The notes: generated by a model from the sequence alone, not told the origin. A stretch of DNA of 64,000 nt from Pseudomonas sp. P5_109 (GCF_034009455.1 NZ_CP125380.1:4787501-4851500); one strand, 5' to 3'; shown: positions 25,685 to 36,856, counted from the stretch's first letter. Translations and numbers: made by a program.

Positions 25685-25773
25685 GTGGGAGCGGGCTTGC
25701 TCGCGAAGGGGGCGGCACATTCAACAACAATGTCGCCTGACTCTCCGTCATCGCTGGCAAGCCAGCTCCTACA
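25685..25773. repeat. REP pair with unlike arms
   Basis: The left arm is TGTGGGAGCGGGCTTGCTCG and the right arm TCGCTGGCAAGCCAGCTCCT, from different REP variants; the spacer ends TGTCGCCTGAC. Confidence 0.9.
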
Positions 25774-25782
25774 AGTTCTGCG

Positions 25783-26646
25783 TTAGGCAAACTCTTCGTG
25801 GAGCATCGCCACAAACGCCTCTCGCGCCGGGTGCACCCCCGCGTTTTCGTGCCAGTAAAACAGGCTCTCGATGGCCGTCAGTTCGGGAAACTCAAACGCC
25901 ACGCACCCGGCGCCCTTGGCGTATTGATCGAACACCCCTTTCGTCACCAGCGCCACGCCGGCCCCGGCGCTGACGCAACCGACAATCGCACCATAGCTGG
26001 CCAGGCTGACAATCGGCAGCGCCAACCCATTGCGCAATAACCAATGCTCCATCGCCGCCCGGTACGGACAGCCCTGTGGCCAAAGGAACATCGTCTTGTC
26101 CTGCAGGTCCGTCACGTCGCGCAGCGGTCCGAGGGAGGTCGAGGCAATCAACAGCAACTCTTCGCGGTACATCGGCGTGCGCTTGAGGTGCGAACGCTCG
26201 ACGTCGACCGCAACGATTGCACCGTCGAGCTTGTGATTGAGCGTGTCGTCGAGCAACTGGGCCCAGGTGCCGGTGGTCAGCTCCAGCGCCACCTGAGGGA
26301 AACGCTTGTGGAATTTCGCCAGCAGACGCGGCAAGCGCCCCGTGGCCGACGACTCGATGGCGCCGATGCGCAACGGGCCGGAGGGTTCGGCGCAAGGGTC
26401 GAGCGCACGCTTGGCCTCGGCGGTGAGGGCAAGAATTTTCGAGGCGTAGGCCAGGAACGTCTGCCCCGACGGGCTGATGCGCAGCCCTCGGCCCTCACGC
26501 AGAAACAACGCGACACCCAGTTCGGCCTCCAGGGCCTTGATCCGTGCCGTGATGTTCGACGGCACGCAATGCAGCACCTCAGCCGCGCGGGCGATGCTGC
26601 CGACGTCGGCCACGGTCTTGAACATGCGAATCTGTGCCAGCTCCAT
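25783..26646 (-). CDS. LysR-family transcriptional regulator
   Basis: A 287-residue LTTR. The winged helix occupies residues 1-60 (MELAQIRMFKTVADVGSIAR, then LHCVPSNITARIKALEAELG) and an effector-binding domain follows. It is divergent from an EamA transporter with under 100 bp between, the classic layout in which the LTTR controls its neighbour and itself. Confidence 0.92.
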   Translation of the reverse strand: MELAQIRMFKTVADVGSIARAAEVLHCVPSNITARIKALEAELGVALFLREGRGLRISPSGQTFLAYASKILALTAEAKRALDPCAEPSGPLRIGAIESSATGRLPRLLAKFHKRFPQVALELTTGTWAQLLDDTLNHKLDGAIVAVDVERSHLKRTPMYREELLLIASTSLGPLRDVTDLQDKTMFLWPQGCPYRAAMEHWLLRNGLALPIVSLASYGAIVGCVSAGAGVALVTKGVFDQYAKGAGCVAFEFPELTAIESLFYWHENAGVHPAREAFVAMLHEEFA

Positions 26647-26742
26647 ACATCACCTAGAGTGAACGATCTACGCATTATAAGTCAGTTGTGGAGAACGATG
26701 CGCTTTCTGATACTCGGTGCATCCACCTACAGGTGCACCACC

Positions 26743-27654
26743 ATGACGCCGCTCACCCCCTCCCCCGTTTCACCCTGGAAAATCATCCTGGCCATGGCGT
26801 TTGTCGTGGCGTGCTGGGGTTATTCCCCGACCGGCATCCATATCGGCTTGCAGGCCTACGACCCGGTGCATCTGGCGCTGCTGCGCTTCCTGCTGGCCTC
26901 CGTATTCATGGCCGTGGTCGCGTTAATCAAGGGCATACGCCTGCCGAGCCTGCGCGATCTGCCGCTGATGTTCGGCCTGGGTTTCTTTGCCGTAAGCCTG
27001 CACCACGTGGCGATCAACTTCGGGCAGCAGGGTGTCAGCGCTGGCGCTTCGAGCGTCCTGGCCCAGACCACGCCGCTGTTCAGCACATTGATTGCGCGCT
27101 TCGTGTTCAAGGATCGGGTGAGCCTGTGGCGCTGGGGTTGTGTGCTGCTCGGGTTGTTGGGTGTGGTGATTGTGGTGGCGGGCGATCATGGCCTGGGCAG
27201 TATTGATGCCCACGGTTTGCTCATCCTGCTGGCGGCGGTGTCCTGGAGTCTCTATTTTGCCCTGCAAAAGCATCACACCGGGCGTTACGACGGGCTGACG
27301 CTGGTGTGTTACACGGTGTGGTCCGGGACGGTGTTGTTGCTGGTTTTCTTGCCCGGCATGGTGGATCAAGTCGCCCAGGCACCGATGCGCGTGCAACTCG
27401 CGGTGATCGCCCTGGGGATTTTCCCCAGTGCCCTCGCGTACCTGGCCTGGGCCTATGTGCTGGCGCATGTGGACCTGAGCCGGGCGACGATGACGCTGTA
27501 CCTGACGCCACCGACGGCGATGGTGATTGCGTCCTATGCGCTTGGCGAACGGCCGACATTGATGATCGTGGTCGGCGGGTTGGTGGTGTTGGCGAGTGTG
27601 CTGGCGTTGAATCTGGAGCGGCGGGCTGTGGTTGTTCAAGTTGCTCGGGTCTGA
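26743..27654 (+). CDS. EamA/DMT family metabolite exporter
   Basis: A 303-residue protein with ten hydrophobic helices in two EamA repeats: WGYSPTGIHIGLQAYDPVHL then the second half from AAVSWSLYFALQKHH. Drug/metabolite transporters usually export amino acids or related solutes. The start MTPLTPSPVS at 26743 leaves room for a divergent promoter; an in-frame ATG at 26698 with GGAG is the alternative. Likely regulated by the adjacent LysR protein. Confidence 0.88.
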   Translation: MTPLTPSPVSPWKIILAMAFVVACWGYSPTGIHIGLQAYDPVHLALLRFLLASVFMAVVALIKGIRLPSLRDLPLMFGLGFFAVSLHHVAINFGQQGVSAGASSVLAQTTPLFSTLIARFVFKDRVSLWRWGCVLLGLLGVVIVVAGDHGLGSIDAHGLLILLAAVSWSLYFALQKHHTGRYDGLTLVCYTVWSGTVLLLVFLPGMVDQVAQAPMRVQLAVIALGIFPSALAYLAWAYVLAHVDLSRATMTLYLTPPTAMVIASYALGERPTLMIVVGGLVVLASVLALNLERRAVVVQVARV

Positions 27655-27683
27655 TCCATGCTGTTTGTTGCCTGGACTGACGC

Positions 27684-27775
27684 CTTCGCGAGCAAGCCCG
27701 CTCCCACAGGGGTTATATGTATGCCGTTGTGCTTGAGTACGACTCAAAACCTGTGGGAGCGGGCTTGCTCGCGAA
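27684..27775. repeat. REP pair in tail-to-tail order
   Basis: A TTCGCGAGCAAGCCCGCTCC arm comes first and its complement second, the reverse of most pairs in this window. Confidence 0.9.
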
Positions 27776-27811
27776 GAACGATGACTCGGTGTCACAGAAA
27801 AACAGACAAAT

Positions 27812-28522
27812 TCAGCTAGCCGAAAACCGGTCACGGCTGTTAGTCAGATGCAACCACATCGCCGCCCGCGCCGCGTCCGGGTCCTGGCGCTTGATGGCAT
27901 TGAGGATCGCCTCGTGCTCCAGGTTGGCCAACTGGCCGAGCTTGCTCAAGTCCACTGCGCCACGCTCGGCGGCATTGACCCGGGTGCGCGGAATCATCGC
28001 ATTGCCCAGGTGCTGCATGATCTCGGTGAAACACAGGTTGCCGGTGGCTTCGGCGATCAGCAGATGAAAACGCCGGTCCGCTTCGACACAGCTGTCGTTG
28101 TTGGCCAGCAGGCTTTGATAGTCATCCAGTGCTTCACGCATCTGCGCCAATTGCAGATCGCTGCGGCGCGTTGCCGCCAGCGCCGCCGCCTGGGTTTCCA
28201 GGCCCATACGCAACTCCAGAATGCTGCGCACCCCCAACGCGGTATCGACATTCAGCCGCAGCCCCTGCTCCGGCGCGCGCTCGATCACAAACGTGCCGAT
28301 GCCATGGCGAGTTTCCACCAGCCCCGAGGCCTGCAACTTGGAGATCGCCTCGCGCACCACCGTGCGACTGACCCCGTGTTCCTGAACGATGGTGTTCTCC
28401 GACGGCAGCTTGTCGCCGGGCAGCATCTGGCCGAGCAGGATGCGCTGGGTCAGTTTCTCTACCAGGTCATGGGCCAGGTTATGGCTGCGCTTGCGAGCAG
28501 GTGCTTCGAGGTGTTCTTGCAT
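27812..28522 (-). CDS. GntR-family (FadR/FCD) regulator, probable glucarate regulator
   Basis: A 236-residue protein with an N-terminal GntR winged helix (LGQMLPGDKLPSENTIVQEH, SRTVVREAISKLQASGLVE) and a C-terminal FCD all-helical ligand domain (LELRMGLETQAAAL, RRFHLLIAEATGN). It is divergent from the glucarate transporter and dehydratase genes, so it is probably their repressor, released by an aldarate. Possible operators are TTGTATGACAA at 28597 and a related site at 28731. Confidence 0.88.
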   Translation of the reverse strand: MQEHLEAPARKRSHNLAHDLVEKLTQRILLGQMLPGDKLPSENTIVQEHGVSRTVVREAISKLQASGLVETRHGIGTFVIERAPEQGLRLNVDTALGVRSILELRMGLETQAAALAATRRSDLQLAQMREALDDYQSLLANNDSCVEADRRFHLLIAEATGNLCFTEIMQHLGNAMIPRTRVNAAERGAVDLSKLGQLANLEHEAILNAIKRQDPDAARAAMWLHLTNSRDRFSAS

Positions 28523-28596
28523 GAGGGTGTCCGCAAATCAGGGCTATGGAATCGTAGCACCGCGCCTGCCGGGAATCCTGAAAAATCTCGCTCAGC

Positions 28597-28607
28597 TTGT
28601 ATGACAA
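28597..28607. promoter_or_regulatory. Possible GntR operator
   Basis: TTGT-ATG-ACAA is a perfect 4-bp-arm dyad. The stretch TTGTATGATGTCTATCAA at 28731-28748 shares TTGTATGA. Both lie in the 280-bp regulator/transporter gap and fit the short dyads bound by FCD-type GntR proteins. Confidence 0.35.
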
Positions 28608-28802
28608 CACTCAAGAACAAGCCCATCTCGAGCCACAAAACACGCCAACCAACACAGCACAAAGCATAACAATCCACCTATACAGCACTATTTTGTTGGG
28701 TCAACGTGGTTGCACGATGAAAAAATCTAGTTGTATGATGTCTATCAACAACGCAGCACTCAGCTTCACCCCGCATAAAAATAACGAGTGGGAGAAAACG
28801 CA

Positions 28803-30149
28803 GTGAATACATCCATCTCCGGGATGCACGACGACGCCAGTCCAGCGCTGAAGTCGGCCATCGCCAAAGTCAAACGTCACGTCTTGCCGCTGTTCGTCAT
28901 CATGTTCATCGTCAATTACATTGATCGCGTGAACATCGGTTTCGTCCGCGCCCATATGGAACACGACCTGGGTATCGGTGCTGCCGCCTACGGCCTGGGT
29001 GCCGGGCTGTTCTTCATCGGTTACGCGCTGTTCGAAGTGCCTTCCAACATCCTCCTGCAAAAAGTCGGCGCACGTATCTGGCTGACCCGCATCATGCTGA
29101 CCTGGGGCCTGGTCGCCGCGGGCATGGCGTTCATCCAGAACGAAACCCACTTCTACATCCTGCGTTTTCTGCTGGGCGTGGCCGAAGCCGGGTTCTTCCC
29201 CGGGGTGATTTACTACTTCACCCGCTGGTTGCCCGGCGTGGAACGTGGCAAGGCAATTGCCATCTTCCTCAGTGGCTCAGCGCTCGCGTCGTTGATCTCG
29301 GGCCCGCTGTCCGGGTTGCTCCTGCAAATCGAAGGGCTGGGCCTGCACGGCTGGCAGTGGATGTACTTCATCGAGGGCATGTTTTCGGTGGGGTTGTGCG
29401 TGTTCGTCTGGTTCTGGCTGGACTCCAGGCCCCATGACGCCAAATGGCTGAGCCGCGAAGAGCAGGACGCGCTGGTCAAGGCCATCGACGACGAACAACT
29501 GGCCCGTGAAGCCGCCACGCCGATCAAGCCGTCGCTGGGCAAATTGCTCAAGGATCGCCAGATCATCCTGTTCTGCCTGATCTACTTCTTTATCCAGTTG
29601 ACCATCTATGCCGCGACCTTCTGGCTGCCGAGCATCATCAAGAAGATGGGCGACCTGAGCGACATCCAGGTCGGACTGTTCAACTCGATTCCGTGGTTGC
29701 TGTCGATTGTCGGCATGTACGCCTTCGCGTCCCTGTCCGCCAAATGGAAACACCAGCAAGCCTGGGTCGCCGCCGCGCTGCTGATTGCGGCCGCCGGGAT
29801 GTTCATGTCCACCACCGGCGGGCCGGTCTTCGCCTTCGTTGCGATCTGCTTTGCCGCGCTGGGCTTCAAATCGGCCTCGTCGCTGTTCTGGCCGATTCCC
29901 CAGGCCTATCTGGATGCGCGAATTGCCGCTGGCGTCATCGCGCTGATCAACTCGGTGGGCAACCTCGGCGGCTTCGTTGCGCCGACCACTTTCGGCCTGC
30001 TCGAAGAGCGCACCGGTTCCATTCAGGGCGGGCTGTACGGACTGGCCGCGACCTCGATCATCGCCGCCATCATCGTCTTCGCCGCTCGCAACACACCGAA
30101 GCCCGCACCCGCCGTGGCGCAGGGCAAGCCCACGCCCAACCACGCCTGA
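28803..30149 (+). CDS. MFS transporter, D-glucarate/galactarate type (GudP-like)
   Basis: A 448-residue anion:cation symporter family MFS protein with twelve helices. Family text includes NYIDRVNIGFVRAHME, GYALFEVPSNILLQKVGAR and FPGVIYYFTRWLPGVERGKA. It takes up aldarates for the glucarate dehydratase encoded 24 nt downstream. The start is GTG 28803 with GGGAGAAA upstream; the in-frame GTG at 28788 would put the ribosome site inside the gene. Confidence 0.88.
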   Translation: MNTSISGMHDDASPALKSAIAKVKRHVLPLFVIMFIVNYIDRVNIGFVRAHMEHDLGIGAAAYGLGAGLFFIGYALFEVPSNILLQKVGARIWLTRIMLTWGLVAAGMAFIQNETHFYILRFLLGVAEAGFFPGVIYYFTRWLPGVERGKAIAIFLSGSALASLISGPLSGLLLQIEGLGLHGWQWMYFIEGMFSVGLCVFVWFWLDSRPHDAKWLSREEQDALVKAIDDEQLAREAATPIKPSLGKLLKDRQIILFCLIYFFIQLTIYAATFWLPSIIKKMGDLSDIQVGLFNSIPWLLSIVGMYAFASLSAKWKHQQAWVAAALLIAAAGMFMSTTGGPVFAFVAICFAALGFKSASSLFWPIPQAYLDARIAAGVIALINSVGNLGGFVAPTTFGLLEERTGSIQGGLYGLAATSIIAAIIVFAARNTPKPAPAVAQGKPTPNHA

Positions 30150-30173
30150 ATTGCGCTTTTTAAGGATTGGAAA

Positions 30174-31517
30174 ATGAACGCACAAGACACTGCAAAAGCC
30201 CCGATCATCACCAGCATGCAAGTGGTTCCGGTCGCCGGCCACGATGGCATGCTGCTCAACCTGAGCGGCGCCCACGGCCCGTTTTTCACTCGCAACATCG
30301 TGATCCTCAAGGACAACGCCGGCCACACCGGCGTCGGCGAAGTACCGGGGGGCGAGCGCATTCGCCAGACCCTCGAAGACGCGCGCAGCCTGGTGGTCGG
30401 CAGCCCAATCGGTACCTATCAGAAGATCCTTAATCAGGTACGCCAGACCTTCGCCGACCGCGATGCCGGTGGCCGCGGTTTGCAGACCTTCGACCTGCGC
30501 ATCACCATCCACGCCGTCACCGGCCTGGAAGCCGCCTTGCTCGATTTGCTCGGCCAGCACCTGGACGTACCGGTGGCCGCCCTGCTCGGCGAAGGCCAGC
30601 AGCGTGATGAAGTGAAGATGCTTGGCTATCTGTTTTATGTCGGTGATCGCCAGCAGACTGACCTCGCCTACCGCAGCGAACCGGACGCCGACAACGACTG
30701 GTTCCGCGTGCGGCATGAGCAAGCCATGACCGCCGAAGGCGTGGTGCGTCTGGCCGAGGCCGCCCATGCCCGTTACGGTTTCAAGGATTTCAAACTCAAG
30801 GGCGGCGTACTCAGTGGCGATGCCGAAATCGAAGCGGTCACGGCCCTCGCCGAACGCTTCCCCGATGCACGCGTCACCCTCGACCCGAATGGTGCCTGGT
30901 CACTGCAAGAAGCCATCCGCCTGTGCCGCGATCAACACCACGTCCTGGCCTATGCCGAAGACCCGTGCGGGGCGGAAAACGGTTACTCGGGACGTGAAGT
31001 CATGGCCGAGTTCCGCCGGGCCACGGGCCTGAAGACCGCGACCAACATGATCGCCACCGACTGGCGCGAGATGGGCCACGCGATCCAGTTGCAATCGGTC
31101 GACATTCCCCTGGCCGACCCGCACTTCTGGACCATGCAAGGCTCGGTGCGCGTGGCGCAGATGTGCCACGAATGGGGCCTGACCTGGGGTTCGCATTCCA
31201 ACAACCACTTCGACATTTCCCTGGCCATGTTCACCCATGTCGCGGCAGCCGCGCCGGGCGAGATCACGGCCATCGACACCCACTGGATCTGGCAGGACGG
31301 CCAGCGCCTGACCAAGGCCCCGCTGCAAATCGTCGACGGCTGCGTGCAGGTACCGCAGAAACCGGGGCTGGGGGTCGAACTGGACATGGATCAGGTCGCC
31401 AAGGCCCACGAGCTATACAAAGGCATGGGCCTGGGTGCGCGGGATGACAGCGTGGCGATGCAGTTCCTGATTCCCGGCTGGAAGTTCGATAACAAGCGGC
31501 CGTGCCTGGTGCGCTAG
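30174..31517 (+). CDS. gudD: Glucarate dehydratase
   Basis: A 447-residue enolase-superfamily enzyme. FKDFKLKGG carries the KxK base; [10 protein letters not shown] and AEDPCG hold metal-binding acids; [15 protein letters not shown] has the His base region. It dehydrates D-glucarate (and L-idarate) to 5-keto-4-deoxyglucarate. AAGGA precedes the ATG. With the transporter and GntR regulator it forms a small glucarate module; the later aldolase steps are not nearby. Confidence 0.95.
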   Translation: MNAQDTAKAPIITSMQVVPVAGHDGMLLNLSGAHGPFFTRNIVILKDNAGHTGVGEVPGGERIRQTLEDARSLVVGSPIGTYQKILNQVRQTFADRDAGGRGLQTFDLRITIHAVTGLEAALLDLLGQHLDVPVAALLGEGQQRDEVKMLGYLFYVGDRQQTDLAYRSEPDADNDWFRVRHEQAMTAEGVVRLAEAAHARYGFKDFKLKGGVLSGDAEIEAVTALAERFPDARVTLDPNGAWSLQEAIRLCRDQHHVLAYAEDPCGAENGYSGREVMAEFRRATGLKTATNMIATDWREMGHAIQLQSVDIPLADPHFWTMQGSVRVAQMCHEWGLTWGSHSNNHFDISLAMFTHVAAAAPGEITAIDTHWIWQDGQRLTKAPLQIVDGCVQVPQKPGLGVELDMDQVAKAHELYKGMGLGARDDSVAMQFLIPGWKFDNKRPCLVR

Positions 31518-31532
31518 TCTTCTGTTCAACCC

Positions 31533-32874
<1,342 letters not shown>

Positions 32875-32898
32875 GCCTTGCCACCTTCTCCATAGATA

Positions 32899-32927
32899 AG
32901 GGCGACCTCTAGAGGTCGCCTTTTTTT
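32899..32927 (+). terminator. Intrinsic terminator
   Basis: The perfect palindrome GGCGACCTCT/AGAGGTCGCC is followed by seven T, 25 nt after the ampC stop. Confidence 0.95.
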
Positions 32928-32974
32928 GGGGCTTTCACTGGCCTGGAGGTCACTTCATTTTCCGCGTGGTCCCT

Positions 32975-33074
32975 TGTAGGAGCCGGCTTGCTGGCGATGG
33001 TCGTTAACGATAACGCGTGTGAACTGAATAAACGCGGCGCACTTGAGTCCATCGCCAGCAAGCCGGCTCCTACA
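32975..33074. repeat. REPIN-type inverted pair
   Basis: The arms are TGTAGGAGCCGGCTTGCTGG and complement; the spacer is GTCGTTAACGATAACGCG, nearly the same as at 22314-22413. Confidence 0.92.
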
Positions 33075-33103
33075 GTTTTCCGGGAATGCATGAAGAACCT
33101 TTT

Positions 33104-33451
33104 TTAATTTATCGGCACACCTTCGGGCGGGTCGATATTGTCCAGCGCGCGGTTCACCAACAATTCGCCCACCACTGCCAATTGCTGAATCGAAAGCGCC
33201 ACATTGCGGTTGGAGCTTTCCAGGTTACAGGCCAGATCAGTGACCAGAACGTTCAATGACGCGAGGGTTTCACAGGCGTGGCATAGCAGCGTTGGGGTGT
33301 CGACGTTTGGGAGAATGGTGAAGATGTGGCTGACCGGGTCGGTGTTCTTGGGGTTGCGCAAGCGAGCGCTGACGGCGGGTTCGGTGATGTCTGACAGTGG
33401 TGAATCTGAGTCGGATGGGTATTCCGGGGGATTCGGACTTAACTTTTTCAT
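33104..33451 (-). CDS. DUF6124-like small protein
   Basis: A 115-residue protein. The N-terminus is polar and Pro-rich (MKKLSPNPPEYPSDSDSPLS). The C-terminal half has FTILPNVDTPTLLCHACETL, NVLVTDLACNLE and LAVVGELLVNRALDNIDPP, the conserved core of a small Pseudomonas family I recall as DUF6124. Function unknown. The upstream in-frame extension to 33592 is not protein-like. Confidence 0.7.
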   Translation of the reverse strand: MKKLSPNPPEYPSDSDSPLSDITEPAVSARLRNPKNTDPVSHIFTILPNVDTPTLLCHACETLASLNVLVTDLACNLESSNRNVALSIQQLAVVGELLVNRALDNIDPPEGVPIN

Positions 33452-34081
33452 GAAGAAGTACCATTGGGGATTATTGAGAAAACTACCCATCTCACTTCCA
33501 CATGAGGGTGGCAGCTGTACGCAGGTGTGGAAGTCCAGGTCAATCCACCAAAACCCGGTGCACTCGAAAGTGCTCCCGCGCACAGCCGCCAAAACGCGGC
33601 GATGTTGACATAAAAAATGTCGATTTGCGCTTTAGGGGCATAGGTAGATGGCTTGAACCAACGGACTTCCACATCCGACCGCTGATTTGCAGCGGCTCAT
33701 GAAGATTATCGGTACGGCCCAATGGGCACCAGTTCACGGGGTGCGCCACGCTATGCAGGAAATTTCCGACGCGATTGAAGTCCTTTGCCTACGCTCGATT
33801 TTCTGAGCATCTAGTTACAAACACCTTTTTGCTCATGACCGTTGTGATGCAGGTGAAACCGTTGTATCTAATGGACCTCCCAAGCCTGCGAACGGCATCG
33901 GATCAATCCGTGGCCGGGAATGTGCATATCGGCAAACTGACCGACATCCGTGATGCTTGAGTCTGGTGATATCCATTACAACGCCCTTCGAGGGTCAGTC
34001 GGTTTGAATACTTGAGCGCAGCTATCGCGAGCATGCTCGCTCCCACAGGTTAATTGCTCACCGCCAAAATTCAGTGTCAGT
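33452..34081. other. 630-bp region without a convincing gene
   Basis: Only a weak 61-codon frame (33775-33960) and a single REP half-arm are seen. A TTGACATAAAAAATGTC stretch near 33605 could be promoter-like. The sequence may be decayed coding DNA, but no parent gene is recognisable. Confidence 0.5.
34025..34048. repeat. Single REP half-element
   Basis: One arm only, TCGCGAGCATGCTCGCTCCC followed by ACA; no partner arm is found nearby. Confidence 0.75.
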
Positions 34082-34636
34082 TCAATCATCCGGCATTTCA
34101 GGCGGTTTGGTCGGTTTCGCCGTTTTGCTGTTTTTTGCCGGTTTGGTGCCTTTGGCAGCCGGCTCGGCTTGAGTCGTAACGGGAGCGGCCACGGTCGCCG
34201 TGAATTCTTTCTCGGCCGCCGGCAATTGATCGACAGCGCTGAAAATCTCGTCGAGCTTGATAGTGTCCGACTGCTCCAGTTTCTTCTCGCCATCCTTGCC
34301 GACCAGGATCACCTTGGTCTTGGCACCGGCACCCAGCTTGAGCGAACGGATCAGCGCCGCCGTGTCTTGTGGCCCGATGTCCTTGCCATCGCGCTGGCCC
34401 ATCAGGTTGAGCACCGTATAGAGCACCATGCTGCGATCGGTGAAACCCTTTTTGTTAGCCGGCTCATCCAGCGACTTTTTCAGGCTGACCCAGGCCGGAT
34501 CAACAGTACTCGGAGCGATGACGATCAGAGGTCGGGCCCTGCCCTTGTCCATGTCCAGCGGTGAGTCGCCATCAGCGGCGAATAATGGGCCGGCAATCGC
34601 CAGCAAGGTAGCCAGGGTCAGTGACCTGATGAGCAT
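34082..34636 (-). CDS. DUF4174-like exported protein
   Basis: A 184-residue protein. The signal peptide is MLIRSLTLATLLAIAGPLFA. A thioredoxin-like core follows (RPLIVIAPSTVDPAWVSL ... KTKVILVGKDGEKKLEQSD), then a Lys/Pro/Ala-rich tail (TKPAKNSKTAKPTKPPEMPD). This fits the DUF4174 family; the role is unknown. AAGGAG lies 6 nt before ATG 34636; the ATG at 34642 directly abuts that site. Confidence 0.75.
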   Translation of the reverse strand: MLIRSLTLATLLAIAGPLFAADGDSPLDMDKGRARPLIVIAPSTVDPAWVSLKKSLDEPANKKGFTDRSMVLYTVLNLMGQRDGKDIGPQDTAALIRSLKLGAGAKTKVILVGKDGEKKLEQSDTIKLDEIFSAVDQLPAAEKEFTATVAAPVTTQAEPAAKGTKPAKNSKTAKPTKPPEMPDD

Positions 34637-34882
34637 GCGCATCTCCTTTTTGATATCCACGCTCTAATGATTGCGCATCACGGCGATCGTTCCGGGTGAC
34701 GTGCCGCAAATATTCTTCGCCTTGTCCCAAGCTTAGGTCAGGGCGGTCATTGCGCAACAGGTCGGGGTTATCTCAGGACAGGCAGAGTTCAGAACAGTGC
34801 AAGGCTTGAGCCGGTGGCAAGGGGCCGGACAGGCACCGACTGGACATTGCTCCCGCGCAGGAGGCTGGCGTAACAAACCGGA

Positions 34883-35668
34883 TCAGAACGCCAGCTTGTA
34901 ACCGATCAGCAACAGCATGGTCGCCAGGCAAGGGCGCAGCAGTTCGTCGGAGATGCGCCCGGTCAGGTGGCTGCCCAGGTAAATCCCCGGCAACGAGCCC
35001 ACCAGCAAGTAACCCAATACATGCCAGTCCATGTTGCCCATGCTCGCATGGCCAAGGCCTGCAACCAGGGTCAGCGGCACGGCGTGGGCGATTTCAGTGC
35101 CTACCAGGCGGCGGGTCGGCAGCATCGGATAGAGAATGAACAGTGCCACGGTGCCCAGTGCACCGGCGCCAATGGACGTCAGTGCGACCATGGTGCCGAG
35201 GACCAGGCCAGTGATGACCGTCAGGACATTGAGGCGCGACCCGCTGGGGTTGTAGTTGCCGCCAGCACGTTTGTGGGCGAAATCCAGCAGACGTTTCTTG
35301 AACAGAATCGCCAGCGCCGTGGCGAACAACACAAAGCCGAGGGCCTGCTTGATGATCGCGTTCATCGCATCGGGGCTGGAGTGCAAGCTGCTCAGGAACC
35401 ACAACGTCAGTGCCACCGCCGGCACGCTGCCAAGGGTCAGCCAACCGGTAATCGCCCAGTCGATGTTGTTGTTCTTGCGGTGCACCAGTACACCGCTGGA
35501 TTTGGTGATGGCGGCGTAGAGTAAATCAGTACCGACCGCCGTCGCAGGGTTGATGCCGAACCATAGCAGGATCGGGGTCATCAATGACCCGCCACCCACG
35601 CCAGTCATGCCGACGATAAAACCCACCACCAATCCGGCAACGACCAACCCGATGTTCACTAAATCCAT
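34883..35668 (-). CDS. TauE/SafE family membrane permease
   Basis: A 261-residue protein with seven to eight hydrophobic helices. The family signature FIVGMTGVGGGSLMTPILL is at the N-terminus and a repeat-like GTMVALTSIGAGALGT in the second half. Members export sulfite, sulfoacetate or related anions. ATG 35668 with GGA upstream is preferred to the GTG at 35680. A TATAAC-N2-GTTATA dyad at 35725-35738 lies in its promoter region. Confidence 0.88.
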   Translation of the reverse strand: MDLVNIGLVVAGLVVGFIVGMTGVGGGSLMTPILLWFGINPATAVGTDLLYAAITKSSGVLVHRKNNNIDWAITGWLTLGSVPAVALTLWFLSSLHSSPDAMNAIIKQALGFVLFATALAILFKKRLLDFAHKRAGGNYNPSGSRLNVLTVITGLVLGTMVALTSIGAGALGTVALFILYPMLPTRRLVGTEIAHAVPLTLVAGLGHASMGNMDWHVLGYLLVGSLPGIYLGSHLTGRISDELLRPCLATMLLLIGYKLAF

Positions 35669-35724
35669 GAATACGTCCACAACGATCGCAGGGAAAATCT
35701 GGCCCGCAGCATAGCGATATTTCT

Positions 35725-35738
35725 TATAACCAGTTATA
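35725..35738. promoter_or_regulatory. Dyad upstream of the TauE/SafE gene
   Basis: TATAAC-CA-GTTATA, perfect 6-bp arms, sits 56 nt before the start. AT-rich dyads of this sort occur at sulfur-starvation promoters, so CysB-type control is possible; unproven. Confidence 0.35.
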
Positions 35739-35779
35739 TCGATACGATCTATCTTTATGCCTTGAACTCAATCCCCCCC

Positions 35780-35869
35780 TGTGGGAGCGGGCTTGCTCGC
35801 GAAAGCGGTGGGTCAGTCGATATTTATGCTGCCTGACACTACGCCTTCGCGAGCAAGCCCGCTCCCACA
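35780..35869. repeat. REP pair, TGTGGGAGCGGGC family
   Basis: Two complementary arms with a spacer containing GGTCAGTCGATATTTATGCT and GCCTGACAC. Confidence 0.92.
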
Positions 35870-35887
35870 AGGGAATAGGTCTCGTGT

Positions 35888-36637
35888 TCACTGCACCGGC
35901 AGGAAATTCAGGAACAGCAAACTCTGCGCATAATTCAGGCCGATGCGCCGGTAGCGTTCGTCGAGCATCTGGGTCAGCAGGTCCAGCCGGGCGACGATCT
36001 TGCCGAATTCGACGGCAAAGCTCAGGTTGCTGCCCTCCTCCGAGATTTCGTTGGAGAACAGCAAGGGCTGGCCCTCTTTGTTCTGTCGCTGGCTGAGGAT
36101 CCAGGTAGCGATCTCGATGTTGCGCGCGGCGTTGCTGACGAAGACCGGGTTGATCGTATCGGTCATGTAGAACTCGAGGCGATTGCCATGGGCGGTCACC
36201 AGCATGCTGCCGATGGCATAGATGAACGCCCCGACCCGATCGCCGAGAAACTCCGGGCTCATGGCGAAACGCAGGGCCGCAAGGTCCTTCTTCCCGCCCA
36301 GGGTCGGTAATGGTTGCTGCAATTCGATAGCCATGCGCACTTGCTTGCCGGCGGTACGGGCATCGAGGAAACCGGACTTCTTCAGCTCATCGGGGTTGCG
36401 CAGGTAGAGCTTGCCCATCAGCAGGTAGAGACTGTCGAGGTTGTCGCGCATGGTCAGGGTGGCCATGCGGTCGACGCTGGTTTGCAGGAACTCCTGGGGT
36501 TTGCCTTCGCGCATCTGGGTGATGATGTCGCCGCCTTGCTGCTGGCTGCAACCGGTGACGAAGAACATCGACAGACCTGCCAACAACAGGCAAAGACGGT
36601 GGATTTCTGTGGTGATCGTGGGTGAAACTCGAGCCAT
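35888..36637 (-). CDS. Putative lipoprotein, function unknown
   Basis: A 249-residue protein. LCLLLAGLSMFFVTGC ends in a lipobox with Cys at about residue 30, followed by SQQQGGD; no Asp at +2, so outer-membrane sorting is likely. The mature part is helical and ends SLLFLNFLPVQ. No domain recognised. The start at 36637 is chosen because earlier in-frame residues destroy the signal peptide. Confidence 0.72.
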   Translation of the reverse strand: MARVSPTITTEIHRLCLLLAGLSMFFVTGCSQQQGGDIITQMREGKPQEFLQTSVDRMATLTMRDNLDSLYLLMGKLYLRNPDELKKSGFLDARTAGKQVRMAIELQQPLPTLGGKKDLAALRFAMSPEFLGDRVGAFIYAIGSMLVTAHGNRLEFYMTDTINPVFVSNAARNIEIATWILSQRQNKEGQPLLFSNEISEEGSNLSFAVEFGKIVARLDLLTQMLDERYRRIGLNYAQSLLFLNFLPVQ

Positions 36638-36856
36638 GGGTTCTTGGACTTGGGCATGGGCCGACGGTGGGGATCGCCGCAGGCTGCCAGGGATAGAGCC
36701 GGACATTTGGAAAAAGTGCAGTCTCGGCGCAGAGCAATCGATCACTGGCAAGGTGCGGCTCAAAGGATTGCAGCCCGCGGCAAGCCCTGCTGGGGAACCG
36801 ATGGACTATTCTGCTGCCCACTGAAATAACCATCGGCATTCATGAAGGAGGTTTGC

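Noticed and set aside
33775..33960. 61-codon frame in the 33.4-34.1 kb gap
   Set aside because: Non-ATG start, no ribosome site and no recognisable domain; kept only as a note in the gap entry.
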